From contig JAADGA010000050.1 of the NCBI GenBank assembly GCA_013152615.1, forward strand, positions 1-8,356: DNA of 8,356 bases, in the 5' to 3' direction. The DNA is from Alphaproteobacteria bacterium (GTDB lineage Bacteria > Pseudomonadota > Alphaproteobacteria > Sphingomonadales > Emcibacteraceae). Of the stretch, positions 1 to 8,356 are shown one piece after another. The position numbers and the translations under genes were made by a program. Below the pieces are notes generated by a model. The model saw nothing but the letters and a program-made list of their open reading frames with translations. It had not been told where the DNA came from and ran no database searches. Within the stretch, counting starts at the first letter, position 1. Each line of letters opens with the position of its first letter.

Positions 1-2
1 CG

Positions 3-50
3 AATAATAACGATCCGGCTTCTGAAACGGATAAGAGAAACTGGGATTAA
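3..50 (+). CDS. Possible C-terminal end of an upstream gene (unidentified)
   Basis: One forward frame is open from the left edge to a TAA at 48-50 and reads NNNDPASETDKRNWD, a hydrophilic tail that could end a protein. Only 15 codons are visible, so no family can be assigned. It does not look like the EF-Tu C-terminus, although tuf is a frequent upstream neighbour of tRNA-Trp in alphaproteobacteria. Two other frames are also open across this short stretch (forward frame 1 to a TGA at 127-129, and a minus-strand frame with an ATG at 66-64), so the choice is uncertain. I prefer this one only because it ends before the promoter of the tRNA. Confidence 0.25.
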   Translation, partial: NNNDPASETDKRNWD

Positions 51-68
51 TTTTTCCGGGAGTCATTT

Positions 69-83
69 TCACATTGAATGTGA
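69..83. repeat. Perfect 7-bp inverted repeat over the -35 element
   Basis: TCACATT and AATGTGA flank a single central G, giving TCACATTGAATGTGA. The dyad overlaps the -35 hexamer at 74-79. It could be an operator for a dimeric regulator or a chance palindrome. No U-rich tract follows, so it is not a terminator. It does not match the CRP/FNR layout, in which TGTGA and TCACA face the other way round. Confidence 0.45.
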
Positions 84-102
84 CAGGATGTCCCTTTATA
101 TA
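74..102 (+). promoter_or_regulatory. Candidate sigma-70 type promoter for tRNA-Trp/secE
   Basis: TTGAAT (74-79) and TATATA (97-102) are separated by exactly 17 bases and match the housekeeping -35/-10 consensus well. The expected start point is near 109, about 20 bases before the mature tRNA. A 15-base palindrome (69-83) covers the -35 element. This is inferred from sequence only; the promoter would transcribe the tRNA and probably secE-nusG as well, since no convincing terminator lies between them. Confidence 0.55.
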
Positions 103-129
103 AAGCGTGGCGTAAAATATGTAGTGTGA

Positions 130-205
130 AGGAGTGTAGCTCAGTTGGTAGAGCACCGGTCTCCAAAACCGGGTGTCGTGAGTTCGAGTCTCTCCACTCC
201 TGCCA
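130..205 (+). tRNA. trnW: tRNA-Trp (anticodon CCA)
   Basis: A full 76-base cloverleaf is visible. The acceptor stem AGGAGTG (130-136) pairs with CACTCCT (195-201), followed by discriminator G202 and an encoded CCA (203-205). The D stem is GCTC/GAGC (139-142/151-154). The anticodon stem CCGGT/ACCGG (156-160/168-172) carries loop CTCCAAA with anticodon CCA at 163-165, which reads UGG. The variable loop is GTGTC and the T loop is TTCGAGT (183-189). A1-U72 with G73 is usual for bacterial tRNA-Trp. The T stem GTGAG/CTCTC has an odd U-U mismatch at positions 50-64. The tRNA lies 67 bases before secE, an arrangement common in alphaproteobacteria, and is probably cut out of a longer transcript. Confidence 0.97.
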
Positions 206-272
206 TTTTTGCATAGTAAAATTTTAAAGACTGGTGGACGTAAGGTTCAGAAGATATAATGGATAGTTGAAA

Positions 273-461
273 ATGGCTAAAACAAGCCCCGCAGAATTTG
301 TCCGGCAGGTCCGGCAGGAAGTATCAAAAGTGGTCTGGCCGACGCGTCGGGAAACTTTTGTCACGACCATCATGGTATTTATCATGTCGGCCTTTATGGC
401 AATTTTCTTTCTGGGCGTGGATCAGGTCCTGTCTTACGGCATTAAACTCATACTAGGATAA
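273..461 (+). CDS. secE: Preprotein translocase subunit SecE
   Basis: SecE is the small essential subunit that clamps SecY in the inner-membrane SecYEG channel. The predicted protein has 62 residues, the usual length of the short single-span SecE outside the enterobacteria. The amphipathic surface helix with the family motif FVRQVRQEVSKVVWPTRRET spans residues 9-28, and one hydrophobic membrane segment lies at about residues 31-60. I chose the ATG at 273 because it gives the normal MAKTSPAEF start. A TTG six bases upstream would add only two residues and sits too close to the weak GGA at 261-263. The gene follows tRNA-Trp and is followed by nusG after 6 bases, the near-universal secE-nusG pair, so the two are almost certainly co-transcribed. 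Confidence 0.95.
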   Translation: MAKTSPAEFVRQVRQEVSKVVWPTRRETFVTTIMVFIMSAFMAIFFLGVDQVLSYGIKLILG

Positions 462-467
462 TTGATT

Positions 468-1004
468 ATGGCATCCCGTGCGCGCTGGTACATTGTTCAG
501 GCCCATTCCGGTTTTGAAAAAAAAGTTGCTCAAAGCATCAAGGATCAGGCGGTACTTCAGGAGCTTGACAGTTTTGTCGAAGAAATTTTCGTGCCGATTG
601 AAGAGATAACCGAAGTCAGGAAGGGCAAGAAAGTCACGTCGGAACGCAAGTTTTTCCCCGGCTATGTCCTGACTAAAATGGTGATGAATGATGTCACCTA
701 TCATCTGGTAAAGAACACGCCGAAGGTTTCAGGCTTTCTTGGCTCGTCCGGCAAGCCGTTTCCGATCACCCAGAAAGAGGTCGATAGAATCCTGCTACAG
801 GTTCAGGAGGGTATCGAGCGGCCCAAGGCCGCAATTATTTATGAGATTGGTGAAGAGGTCAAGGTTACCGATGGGCCGTTTGAGTCTTTTGTCGGTATTG
901 TTGACGGCGTTGACGAGGAGCGCGAGCGGCTTAAGGTATCGGTATCGATCTTTGGCCGGGCAACGCCGGTGGAGCTTGAATATTCACAGGTTGAAAAGAA
1001 CTGA
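468..1004 (+). CDS. nusG: Transcription termination/antitermination factor NusG
   Basis: NusG binds the clamp of RNA polymerase through its N-terminal domain, suppresses pausing, and links the polymerase to Rho or to ribosomal protein S10 through its KOW domain. The protein has 178 residues, normal for the family (E. coli 181). The NGN domain covers about residues 5-115 and includes WYIVQAHSGFEKKV (7-20) and KFFPGYV (61-67). The KOW domain covers about 125-178, with GPFESFVGIV (136-145) and FGRATPVEL (162-170). The ATG at 468 is preceded by AGGA at 455-458, nine bases away. The TTG at 462 would add two residues and has no better ribosome site. The gene lies 6 bases after secE. A 208-base leader separates it from rplK, so rplKA can be controlled on its own. 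Confidence 0.97.
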   Translation: MASRARWYIVQAHSGFEKKVAQSIKDQAVLQELDSFVEEIFVPIEEITEVRKGKKVTSERKFFPGYVLTKMVMNDVTYHLVKNTPKVSGFLGSSGKPFPITQKEVDRILLQVQEGIERPKAAIIYEIGEEVKVTDGPFESFVGIVDGVDEERERLKVSVSIFGRATPVELEYSQVEKN

Positions 1005-1020
1005 ATATTTTAGATAAAAT
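991..1020 (+). promoter_or_regulatory. Weak candidate promoter for rplKA
   Basis: TTGAAA (991-996, inside the last codons of nusG) and TAAAAT (1015-1020) are 18 bases apart. Start would be near 1027 and would include the whole hairpin-rich leader of rplK. Another -35-like element, TTGACG at 1090-1095, has no acceptable -10 partner. E. coli has a separate promoter before rplK, which makes a promoter here plausible, but the AT-rich setting makes chance matches likely. Confidence 0.3.
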
Positions 1021-1040
1021 TTTGCTGGTATTTCTATATT

Positions 1041-1058
1041 GCGGCTGTTATAAGCCGC
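1041..1058 (+). other. Hairpin 1 of the rplK leader
   Basis: GCGGCT (1041-1046) pairs with AGCCGC (1053-1058) around the loop GTTATA. No U-tract follows, so it is unlikely to be an intrinsic terminator. It may be a 5' structural element or a processing site between nusG and rplK. Confidence 0.45.
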
Positions 1059-1102
1059 GCTTACGGTGGTCAGGTGATTCTTATGTCTCTTGACGGCCTT
1101 TT

Positions 1103-1129
1103 TTGATGCGGGCAGGGTGCCGGCATCAA
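1103..1129 (+). other. Hairpin 2 of the rplK leader
   Basis: TTGATGC (1103-1109) pairs with GCATCAA (1123-1129). After one G-G mismatch (1110/1122), GGC (1111-1113) pairs with GCC (1119-1121), leaving the loop AGGGT. That gives ten base pairs in all. It directly abuts the L1-like hairpin that begins at 1130, so the two could stack coaxially. No T-run follows it. Confidence 0.5.
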
Positions 1130-1160
1130 GTGTGGAAGGTTAGCCATAACCGCACCACAC
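1130..1160 (+). promoter_or_regulatory. L1-binding (rplK-rplA) mRNA leader hairpin
   Basis: GTGTGG (1130-1135) pairs with CCACAC (1155-1160). An asymmetric internal loop (AA against GCA) separates this from a second helix, GGTTA/TAACC (1138-1142/1147-1151), closed by loop GCCA. From memory, the L1 site in E. coli 23S rRNA has the strands GUGGGAGGCU and AGCCGACC...ACCAC around its internal loop. The leader strands GTGGAAGGTT and TAACCGCACCAC are closely similar in sequence and order. Ribosomal protein L1 is the known translational repressor of the rplK-rplA operon, so free L1 is inferred to bind here and reduce translation of L11 and L1. The position 53 bases before the rplK start fits. Confidence 0.7.
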
Positions 1161-1170
1161 CCCTGAAACC

Positions 1171-1196
1171 GCGGGAATTGTCCCGCAAGTATTTTT
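1171..1196 (+). terminator. Hairpin 3 of the rplK leader, possible attenuator
   Basis: GCGGGA (1171-1176) pairs with TCCCGC (1181-1186) around a four-base loop ATTG. AAGTA and five T residues (1192-1196) follow. The GC-rich stem resembles an intrinsic terminator, but the T-run starts five bases after the stem, so termination would be weak. It lies just before the rplK ribosome site (GGG at 1204-1206) and may instead insulate that site. Half of this stem can also pair with hairpin 2. Confidence 0.35.
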
Positions 1197-1212
1197 AATT
1201 AAAGGGTCTGTA

Positions 1213-1641
1213 ATGGCAAAAAAAATTAGTGGTTATATTAATCTGCACGTGCCTGCGGGCGCGGCAAATCCTTCGCCGCCGATCGGTCCTGCGCTGGGCC
1301 AGCGCGGCGTTAATATCATGGAATTCTGCAAGGCATTCAACGCCAAAACCCAGGAAATGGAAAAGAAGGCACCAATTCCGACCAAGATCACGGTTTATGC
1401 CGATAAAAGTTTTACTTTCGTCATCAAAACGCCACCTGCGGCCTATCTGCTGAAAAAGGCGGCGGGGCTGAAAAGCGGGGCGGCGACTGCGGGAAGGGAA
1501 ACGGTTGCGACCGTTGCTCTGGCCAAGGTCGAGGAAATCGCCACCATCAAGATGGCTGACCTCAACGCTGTCGATATGGCCGGTGCGGTTCAGATTATTA
1601 CAGGAACCGCCCGCTCTATGGGCATTAAGGTGGAGGGCTAG
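1213..1641 (+). CDS. rplK: 50S ribosomal protein L11
   Basis: L11 binds 23S rRNA helices 43-44 in the GTPase-associated centre next to the L10-L12 stalk. It helps control factor-dependent GTP hydrolysis and, in many bacteria, RelA activation. The 142 residues match the family length. The N-terminal domain carries the conserved proline-rich stretch [16 protein letters not shown] (19-34), site of thiostrepton/micrococcin interaction in the family. The C-terminal RNA-binding domain follows from about residue 73 and includes the [17 protein letters not shown] region. The ATG at 1213 has GGG at 1204-1206 as a modest ribosome site, and the N-terminus MAKKI is typical. rplA begins four bases after the stop, so translational coupling is expected, with L1 controlling both through the leader at 1130-1160. 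Confidence 0.98.
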   Translation: MAKKISGYINLHVPAGAANPSPPIGPALGQRGVNIMEFCKAFNAKTQEMEKKAPIPTKITVYADKSFTFVIKTPPAAYLLKKAAGLKSGAATAGRETVATVALAKVEEIATIKMADLNAVDMAGAVQIITGTARSMGIKVEG

Positions 1642-1645
1642 GAAA

Positions 1646-2341
1646 ATGGCACGTCAGTCCAAACGCTATAAGCAGGTTCGTGAAGGCCTTGATCTCAGCA
1701 CTGAATATTCACTGGAAGTGGCGCTTAGGGAAGTAAAGGCCCGGGCGCAGGCAAAATTTGACGAGACCGTCGAGGTCAGTATGAATCTGGGGGTTGACCC
1801 GCGTCATGCCGATCAAATGGTGCGCGGGGTGGTTACTCTGCCCAATGGTACCGGGAAACTGGTTCGGGTCGCAGTTTTTGCTCGTGGTGACAAGGCTGAG
1901 GAAGCCAGGAAAGCCGGAGCGGAACTGGTCGGGGCCGAAGATCTGATGGCGTCGATCCAGAAGGGTGAGATGAATTTTGACCGCTGTATTGCCACCCCGG
2001 ACATGATGGCGATTGTTGGTCGTCTGGGCAGAATTCTGGGGCCACGCGGCCTGATGCCGAATCCGAAGCTTGGTACTGTTACCCCCAATGTCGCCGCCGC
2101 TGTTGAGGCGGTCAAGGGCGGTCAGGTTGAATATCGGGTGGAAAAAGCCGGAATTATTCATGCGCGGGTTGGCAAGGTGAGCTTTGAGGAAAAGGCGCTG
2201 ATCGAAAATGCCCGCACCTTGATCAAGGCGGTACTGAAAGCAAAACCCGCCGCGACCAAAGGGGTGTATGTAAAAACTGTTTCAGTGAGTTCGACCATGG
2301 GGCCGGGCCTGCGGGTTGCAATTTCTTCTGTGGCCGGATAG
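1646..2341 (+). CDS. rplA: 50S ribosomal protein L1
   Basis: L1 forms the mobile stalk at the E-site side of the large subunit, binds helices 76-78 of 23S rRNA and helps release deacylated tRNA. It is also the repressor of its own operon. The protein has 231 residues (E. coli 234). The family signature [20 protein letters not shown] is followed by [16 protein letters not shown] is at residues 131-141. N- and C-terminal parts form domain I, and the middle forms domain II. The open frame extends upstream to 1505 inside rplK, but the correct start is the ATG at 1646. It gives [14 protein letters not shown], the normal L1 N-terminus, and has GGAGG at 1632-1636 nine bases before it. It follows rplK by four bases. 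Confidence 0.98.
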   Translation: MARQSKRYKQVREGLDLSTEYSLEVALREVKARAQAKFDETVEVSMNLGVDPRHADQMVRGVVTLPNGTGKLVRVAVFARGDKAEEARKAGAELVGAEDLMASIQKGEMNFDRCIATPDMMAIVGRLGRILGPRGLMPNPKLGTVTPNVAAAVEAVKGGQVEYRVEKAGIIHARVGKVSFEEKALIENARTLIKAVLKAKPAATKGVYVKTVSVSSTMGPGLRVAISSVAG

Positions 2342-2506
2342 GGCGCAGATATTCAAGAATTCCGTTGGGTTTGCCTGGCGGGAACAGGGCGTTCAGGGAA
2401 TATTTCTGATCGTCCGCCTGTCCAAAACTACAGGTATCCGGTGACGATGGCCGGATTTAAGGTGACGAAATGTCGGCCTGTAATAGACGGGGTTACAAAT
2501 GTGGGA

Positions 2507-2535
2507 TTGTCCATGGGCTATGCGTGGGTTATTCG
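2507..2535 (+). promoter_or_regulatory. Weak candidate promoter for rplJL
   Basis: TTGTCC (2507-2512) and TATTCG (2530-2535) are 17 bases apart. E. coli has a promoter for rplJL upstream of the L10 leader, but this one would start at about 2542 and skip the first half of the structured leader. The -10 match is poor, so it may be coincidence. Confidence 0.2.
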
Positions 2536-2548
2536 GGGTTTGTGGTTT

Positions 2549-2578
2549 CCGGTCTGATCATGGATTACGATCAGACGG
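2549..2578 (+). other. Strong hairpin in the rplJ leader
   Basis: GTCTGATC (2552-2559) pairs perfectly with GATCAGAC (2569-2576) around the nine-base loop ATGGATTAC. CC (2549-2550) can extend the stem with GG (2577-2578) past a bulged G2551. No T-run follows, so it is a structural or protein-binding element rather than a terminator. Confidence 0.6.
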
Positions 2579-2626
2579 CAGGCATTCGCGGCAGGATCAC
2601 AGGGTGTGGTCGTGCTTTACTCAACC

Positions 2627-2650
2627 GGTAAACGGGTTTCCCTGTTTGCC
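2627..2650 (+). other. Hairpin just upstream of the rplJ ribosome site
   Basis: GGTAAAC (2627-2633) pairs with GTTTGCC (2644-2650) with one T-G wobble. GGG (2634-2636) pairs with CCC (2640-2642) around a TTT loop, and T2643 is bulged. The stem has ten pairs and ends ten bases before GGAG (2661-2664), the rplJ ribosome site. Its position suggests a role in rplJ translation, but no direct pairing with the ribosome site is evident. Confidence 0.55.
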
Positions 2651-2670
2651 ATATTGTATCGGAGACGAGA

Positions 2671-3189
2671 ATGGATCGGGTCCAGAAAAAGGAAATGGTC
2701 GCCTTCCTGAAGAATGTTTTTGCCAATGCGGCTTCTATTGTGGTTGTCCGCAATGAAGGCTTGGATGTCAGTGAAATGACATCCCTGCGTTGCCAGATGC
2801 GTGCTGCGGGGGCTAATCTTAAAGTGGCCAAAAACCGACTTGCTCGTCTTGCTCTCGAAGGTACCGAACTAGAGTCAGTTGGCGATTACCTTACCGGTCC
2901 GGCGGTCCTCGGATATTCCGATGATCCCGTCGCGGCCGCCAGGGTTCTGGTCAAATTTGCCAGGAAAAACGATAAACTCGAAGTTCTTGGCGGGTCTATG
3001 GGCGCAACCCTGCTTGATCTTGGTGGCATTAATGCGTTGGCGGAATTGCCGTCGCTTGATGAACTCAGGGGCAAACTGGTTGCTCTGCTTCAGGCCCCGG
3101 CGACCAAGCTTGCAAATATTACGCAGGCTCCCGCCGGACAACTGGCCCGGGTATTTGGTGCCTACGGATCGCAGGGCGATGCCGCTTAA
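2671..3189 (+). CDS. rplJ: 50S ribosomal protein L10
   Basis: L10 anchors the L7/L12 dimers to 23S rRNA at the base of the stalk, and the L10-L12 complex represses its own operon in many bacteria. The predicted protein has 172 residues, normal for the family. The N-terminal RNA-binding globular domain covers about residues 1-135 and contains VAKNRLARLALEGT. The C-terminal helix, about 138-172, carries the L12-binding segments (ATKLANITQAPAGQLARVFGAYG). The ATG at 2671 follows GGAG (2661-2664) by six bases, and MDRVQKKEMV is the usual kind of L10 start. rplL begins 44 bases after the stop. The long leader upstream fits feedback control. Confidence 0.98.
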   Translation: MDRVQKKEMVAFLKNVFANAASIVVVRNEGLDVSEMTSLRCQMRAAGANLKVAKNRLARLALEGTELESVGDYLTGPAVLGYSDDPVAAARVLVKFARKNDKLEVLGGSMGATLLDLGGINALAELPSLDELRGKLVALLQAPATKLANITQAPAGQLARVFGAYGSQGDAA

Positions 3190-3233
3190 GGTTTCTGGTA
3201 AGATATTAATTTGGACTAAAAGGATATATTAAC

Positions 3234-3599
3234 ATGGCTGATCTTGAAAAGATTGCTGACGAACTCTCCGGCCTGACTGTTATTGAAGCCGCAGAACTTT
3301 CTAAATTACTTGAAGAAAAATGGGGTGTGTCTGCAGCGGCCCCGGTTGCAGTTGCGGCCGCTCCTGCGGCAGAAGCTGTTGAAGAGAAGAATGAATTTGA
3401 TGTTGTTCTGATGTCTTACGGCGAAAAGAAAATCAATGTCATCAAAGAAGTGCGGGCGATTACGGCTCTTGGGCTGAAAGAAGCCAAGGAACTGGTTGAA
3501 GGCGCACCAAAAGTTGTCAAGGAAGCCGCACCAAAGGCAGAAGCCGAGGCCGTCAAGGCCAAGCTTGAAGCTGCCGGAGCGACAGTAGAGCTTAAATAG
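3234..3599 (+). CDS. rplL: 50S ribosomal protein L7/L12
   Basis: L7/L12 dimers form the flexible stalk that recruits initiation and elongation factors and stimulates their GTPase activity. The protein has 121 residues (E. coli, about 120). The N-terminal dimerisation domain is residues 1-32. A flexible Ala/Pro/Val hinge spans 33-48. The C-terminal factor-binding domain, 52-121, has [10 protein letters not shown] (65-74) and the helix [12 protein letters not shown]. The segment that is often GVSK in other L12 proteins reads AAPK here (about residues 97-100), a modest variation. The ATG at 3234 is preceded by AAAAGGA ending at 3224, nine bases away, a good ribosome site that fits the extra copies of L12 needed per ribosome. 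It is co-transcribed with rplJ. Confidence 0.98.
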   Translation: MADLEKIADELSGLTVIEAAELSKLLEEKWGVSAAAPVAVAAAPAAEAVEEKNEFDVVLMSYGEKKINVIKEVRAITALGLKEAKELVEGAPKVVKEAAPKAEAEAVKAKLEAAGATVELK

Positions 3600-3611
3600 C
3601 TTTTATGGGTA

Positions 3612-3661
3612 AGATGGCGCGGACCTGATTTGGGTGCGGGCCATCTCTCCCGTTTCGGGGG
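3612..3661 (+). other. Tandem hairpins after rplL (attenuator or processing site)
   Basis: AGATGGC (3612-3618) pairs with GCCATCT (3640-3646). Inside this, GC/GC (3619-3620/3636-3637) and ACC/GGT (3623-3625/3633-3635) continue the stem past unpaired GG on both sides. A second short hairpin, CTCCCG/CGGGGG (3647-3652/3656-3661, one T-G wobble, loop TTT), follows directly. No solid T-run comes after them. In E. coli the rplL-rpoB spacer holds a partial terminator and an RNase III cut site, so a similar role in lowering rpoBC output relative to rplJL is inferred. Confidence 0.5.
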
Positions 3662-3706
3662 AATGAATATGCTTTTGATAGGTGCAGAGACTAGGGTGAA
3701 GACAGG

Positions 3707-3735
3707 TTGGTATCATTCGGGCGAATTGATATAAA
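3707..3735 (+). promoter_or_regulatory. Candidate promoter before rpoB
   Basis: TTGGTA (3707-3712) and TATAAA (3730-3735) are exactly 17 bases apart, a good housekeeping-type match. Start would be near 3742, giving rpoB a leader of about 155 bases. An imperfect inverted repeat (3711-3731) fills the spacer between the two hexamers. The inference rests on sequence alone. Confidence 0.45.
3711..3731. repeat. Imperfect inverted repeat in the rpoB promoter spacer
   Basis: TATCATTC (3711-3718) pairs with GAA-TGATA (3723-3725 and 3727-3731) with one unpaired T3726 and the loop GGGC. That makes eight pairs. As DNA it could be an operator between -35 and -10; as RNA from an upstream promoter it would be a small hairpin. 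Confidence 0.35.
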
Positions 3736-3897
3736 TAGTTTAACGGGCCGTTTTCAGATTTCTTTCTGAAGCGGTTTCTGGCGTAGTGAAAGCGGGCGTA
3801 TTTTGGCGCTGAAGGTGTGATTGTTCCGGGGCGAATATGAAAATATTTTTATTTGGGGCAACAGGGTATGATCAAGGCAAAATGACGAGGATAAAGC
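3736..3897 (+). other. rpoB leader
   Basis: This stretch holds a small hairpin, TTCAGA/TCTGAA (3753-3758/3765-3770, loop TTTCTT), an AT-rich tract at about 3838-3854 and the rpoB ribosome site GAGG (3887-3890), seven bases before the ATG. A five-codon mini-frame (ATG at 3868, TGA at 3883-3885) is present, but its ribosome site is poorly spaced. I see no gene. Confidence 0.4.

Positions 3898-8356
<4,459 letters not shown>

Larger units (their letters stand above)
2342..2670 (+). promoter_or_regulatory. rplJ-rplL leader, likely L10-(L12) autoregulatory region
   Basis: This 329-base stretch has no credible gene. In many bacteria the long leader before rplJ binds the L10-L12 complex and represses translation of both genes. 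Visible structures are: ATCCGG/CCGGAT (2436-2441/2451-2456); a competing GGCCG/CGGCC (2449-2453/2474-2478); TGTAA/TTACA (2479-2483/2493-2497); CCATG/CGTGG (2511-2515/2523-2527) inside a possible wobble-rich helix 2491-2500 with 2538-2547; the strong hairpin 2552-2576; and the hairpin 2627-2650 just before the ribosome site. An 8-base direct repeat GGTGACGA occurs at 2440-2447 and 2461-2468. A weak pairing 2347-2354/2398-2405 after rplA is too poor to call a terminator. The function is inferred from position; I could not confirm the known L10 kink-turn by eye. Confidence 0.6.

Noticed and set aside
206..210. TTTTT after tRNA-Trp as a terminator
   Set aside because: Only the tRNA fold precedes it, with no dedicated GC-rich hairpin, and secE follows closely on the same strand.
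259..270. TATAAT at 255-260 as a secE promoter, and the mini-frame ATG GAT AGT TGA
   Set aside because: There is no acceptable -35 at 16-18 bases, and the start point would fall only a few bases before the secE ATG. The three-codon frame has no ribosome site.
267..272. TTG start for SecE (MKMAKTSP...)
   Set aside because: It adds only two residues, the family usually starts MAK, and GGA at 261-263 is far too close to the TTG but well spaced for the ATG at 273.
462..467. TTG start for NusG (MIMASRAR...)
   Set aside because: AGGA at 455-458 is nine bases from the ATG at 468 and too close to the TTG; MASRARWYIVQ is the normal N-terminus.
1505..1645. Extended L1 frame starting inside rplK
   Set aside because: The extra 47 residues are an out-of-frame reading of rplK with no L1 similarity; the ATG at 1646 has a ribosome site and the standard N-terminus.
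2499..2756. 85-codon forward frame in the rplA-rplJ spacer
   Set aside because: It overlaps the rplJ start in another frame, is rich in Cys, Gly and Arg, lacks a ribosome site and resembles no family; the region fits a structured leader better.
3868..3885. Five-codon upstream frame (MIKAK) before rpoB as a leader peptide
   Set aside because: AGGG lies only a base or so before its ATG, it has no run of regulatory codons, and the size fits chance.

Overview
The window is the left part of the bacterial transcription/translation super-operon: tRNA-Trp, secE, nusG, rplK (L11), rplA (L1), rplJ (L10), rplL (L7/L12), rpoB and the start of rpoC, all on the + strand. The proteins point to an alphaproteobacterium. 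The RpoB N-terminus ([18 protein letters not shown]), the RpoC N-terminus ([11 protein letters not shown]) and the L12 C-terminal domain are of alphaproteobacterial type, and tRNA-Trp placed directly before secE is common in that class. Base composition looks close to balanced, which is moderate for the class. I cannot name a genus.

Layout: 1-129 is an upstream edge region with a good promoter (-35 at 74-79, -10 at 97-102) and possibly the last codons of an upstream gene. tRNA-Trp(CCA) lies at 130-205. secE (273-461) and nusG (468-1004) follow 67 and 6 bases apart. A 207-base leader (1006-1212) holds a hairpin resembling the L1-binding site of 23S rRNA, followed by rplK (1213-1641) and rplA (1646-2341). 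A 329-base leader (2342-2670) in the position of the L10 autoregulatory leader precedes rplJ (2671-3189) and rplL (3234-3599). A 298-base spacer (3600-3897) with a large hairpin and a candidate promoter precedes rpoB (3898-7998). rpoC starts at 8026 and runs off the right edge.

The genes work as one growth-rate module. Trp-tRNA and the ribosomal stalk/L1-arm proteins serve translation. SecE serves protein export. NusG couples RNA polymerase to ribosomes or Rho, and RpoB/RpoC are the polymerase core. Control is expected mostly at the RNA level: L1 repressing rplKA, L10-L12 repressing rplJL, and partial termination or processing before rpoBC.

I found no mobile element, CRISPR array, phage gene or undescribed gene system; every gene is a well-known core gene. 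The points worth a second look are regulatory or fine-structure ones: a U-U mismatch in the tRNA-Trp T stem, a palindrome on the tRNA promoter, the L1 rRNA mimic with a possible alternative fold, competing pairings in the L10 leader, and a dyad inside the candidate rpoB promoter.
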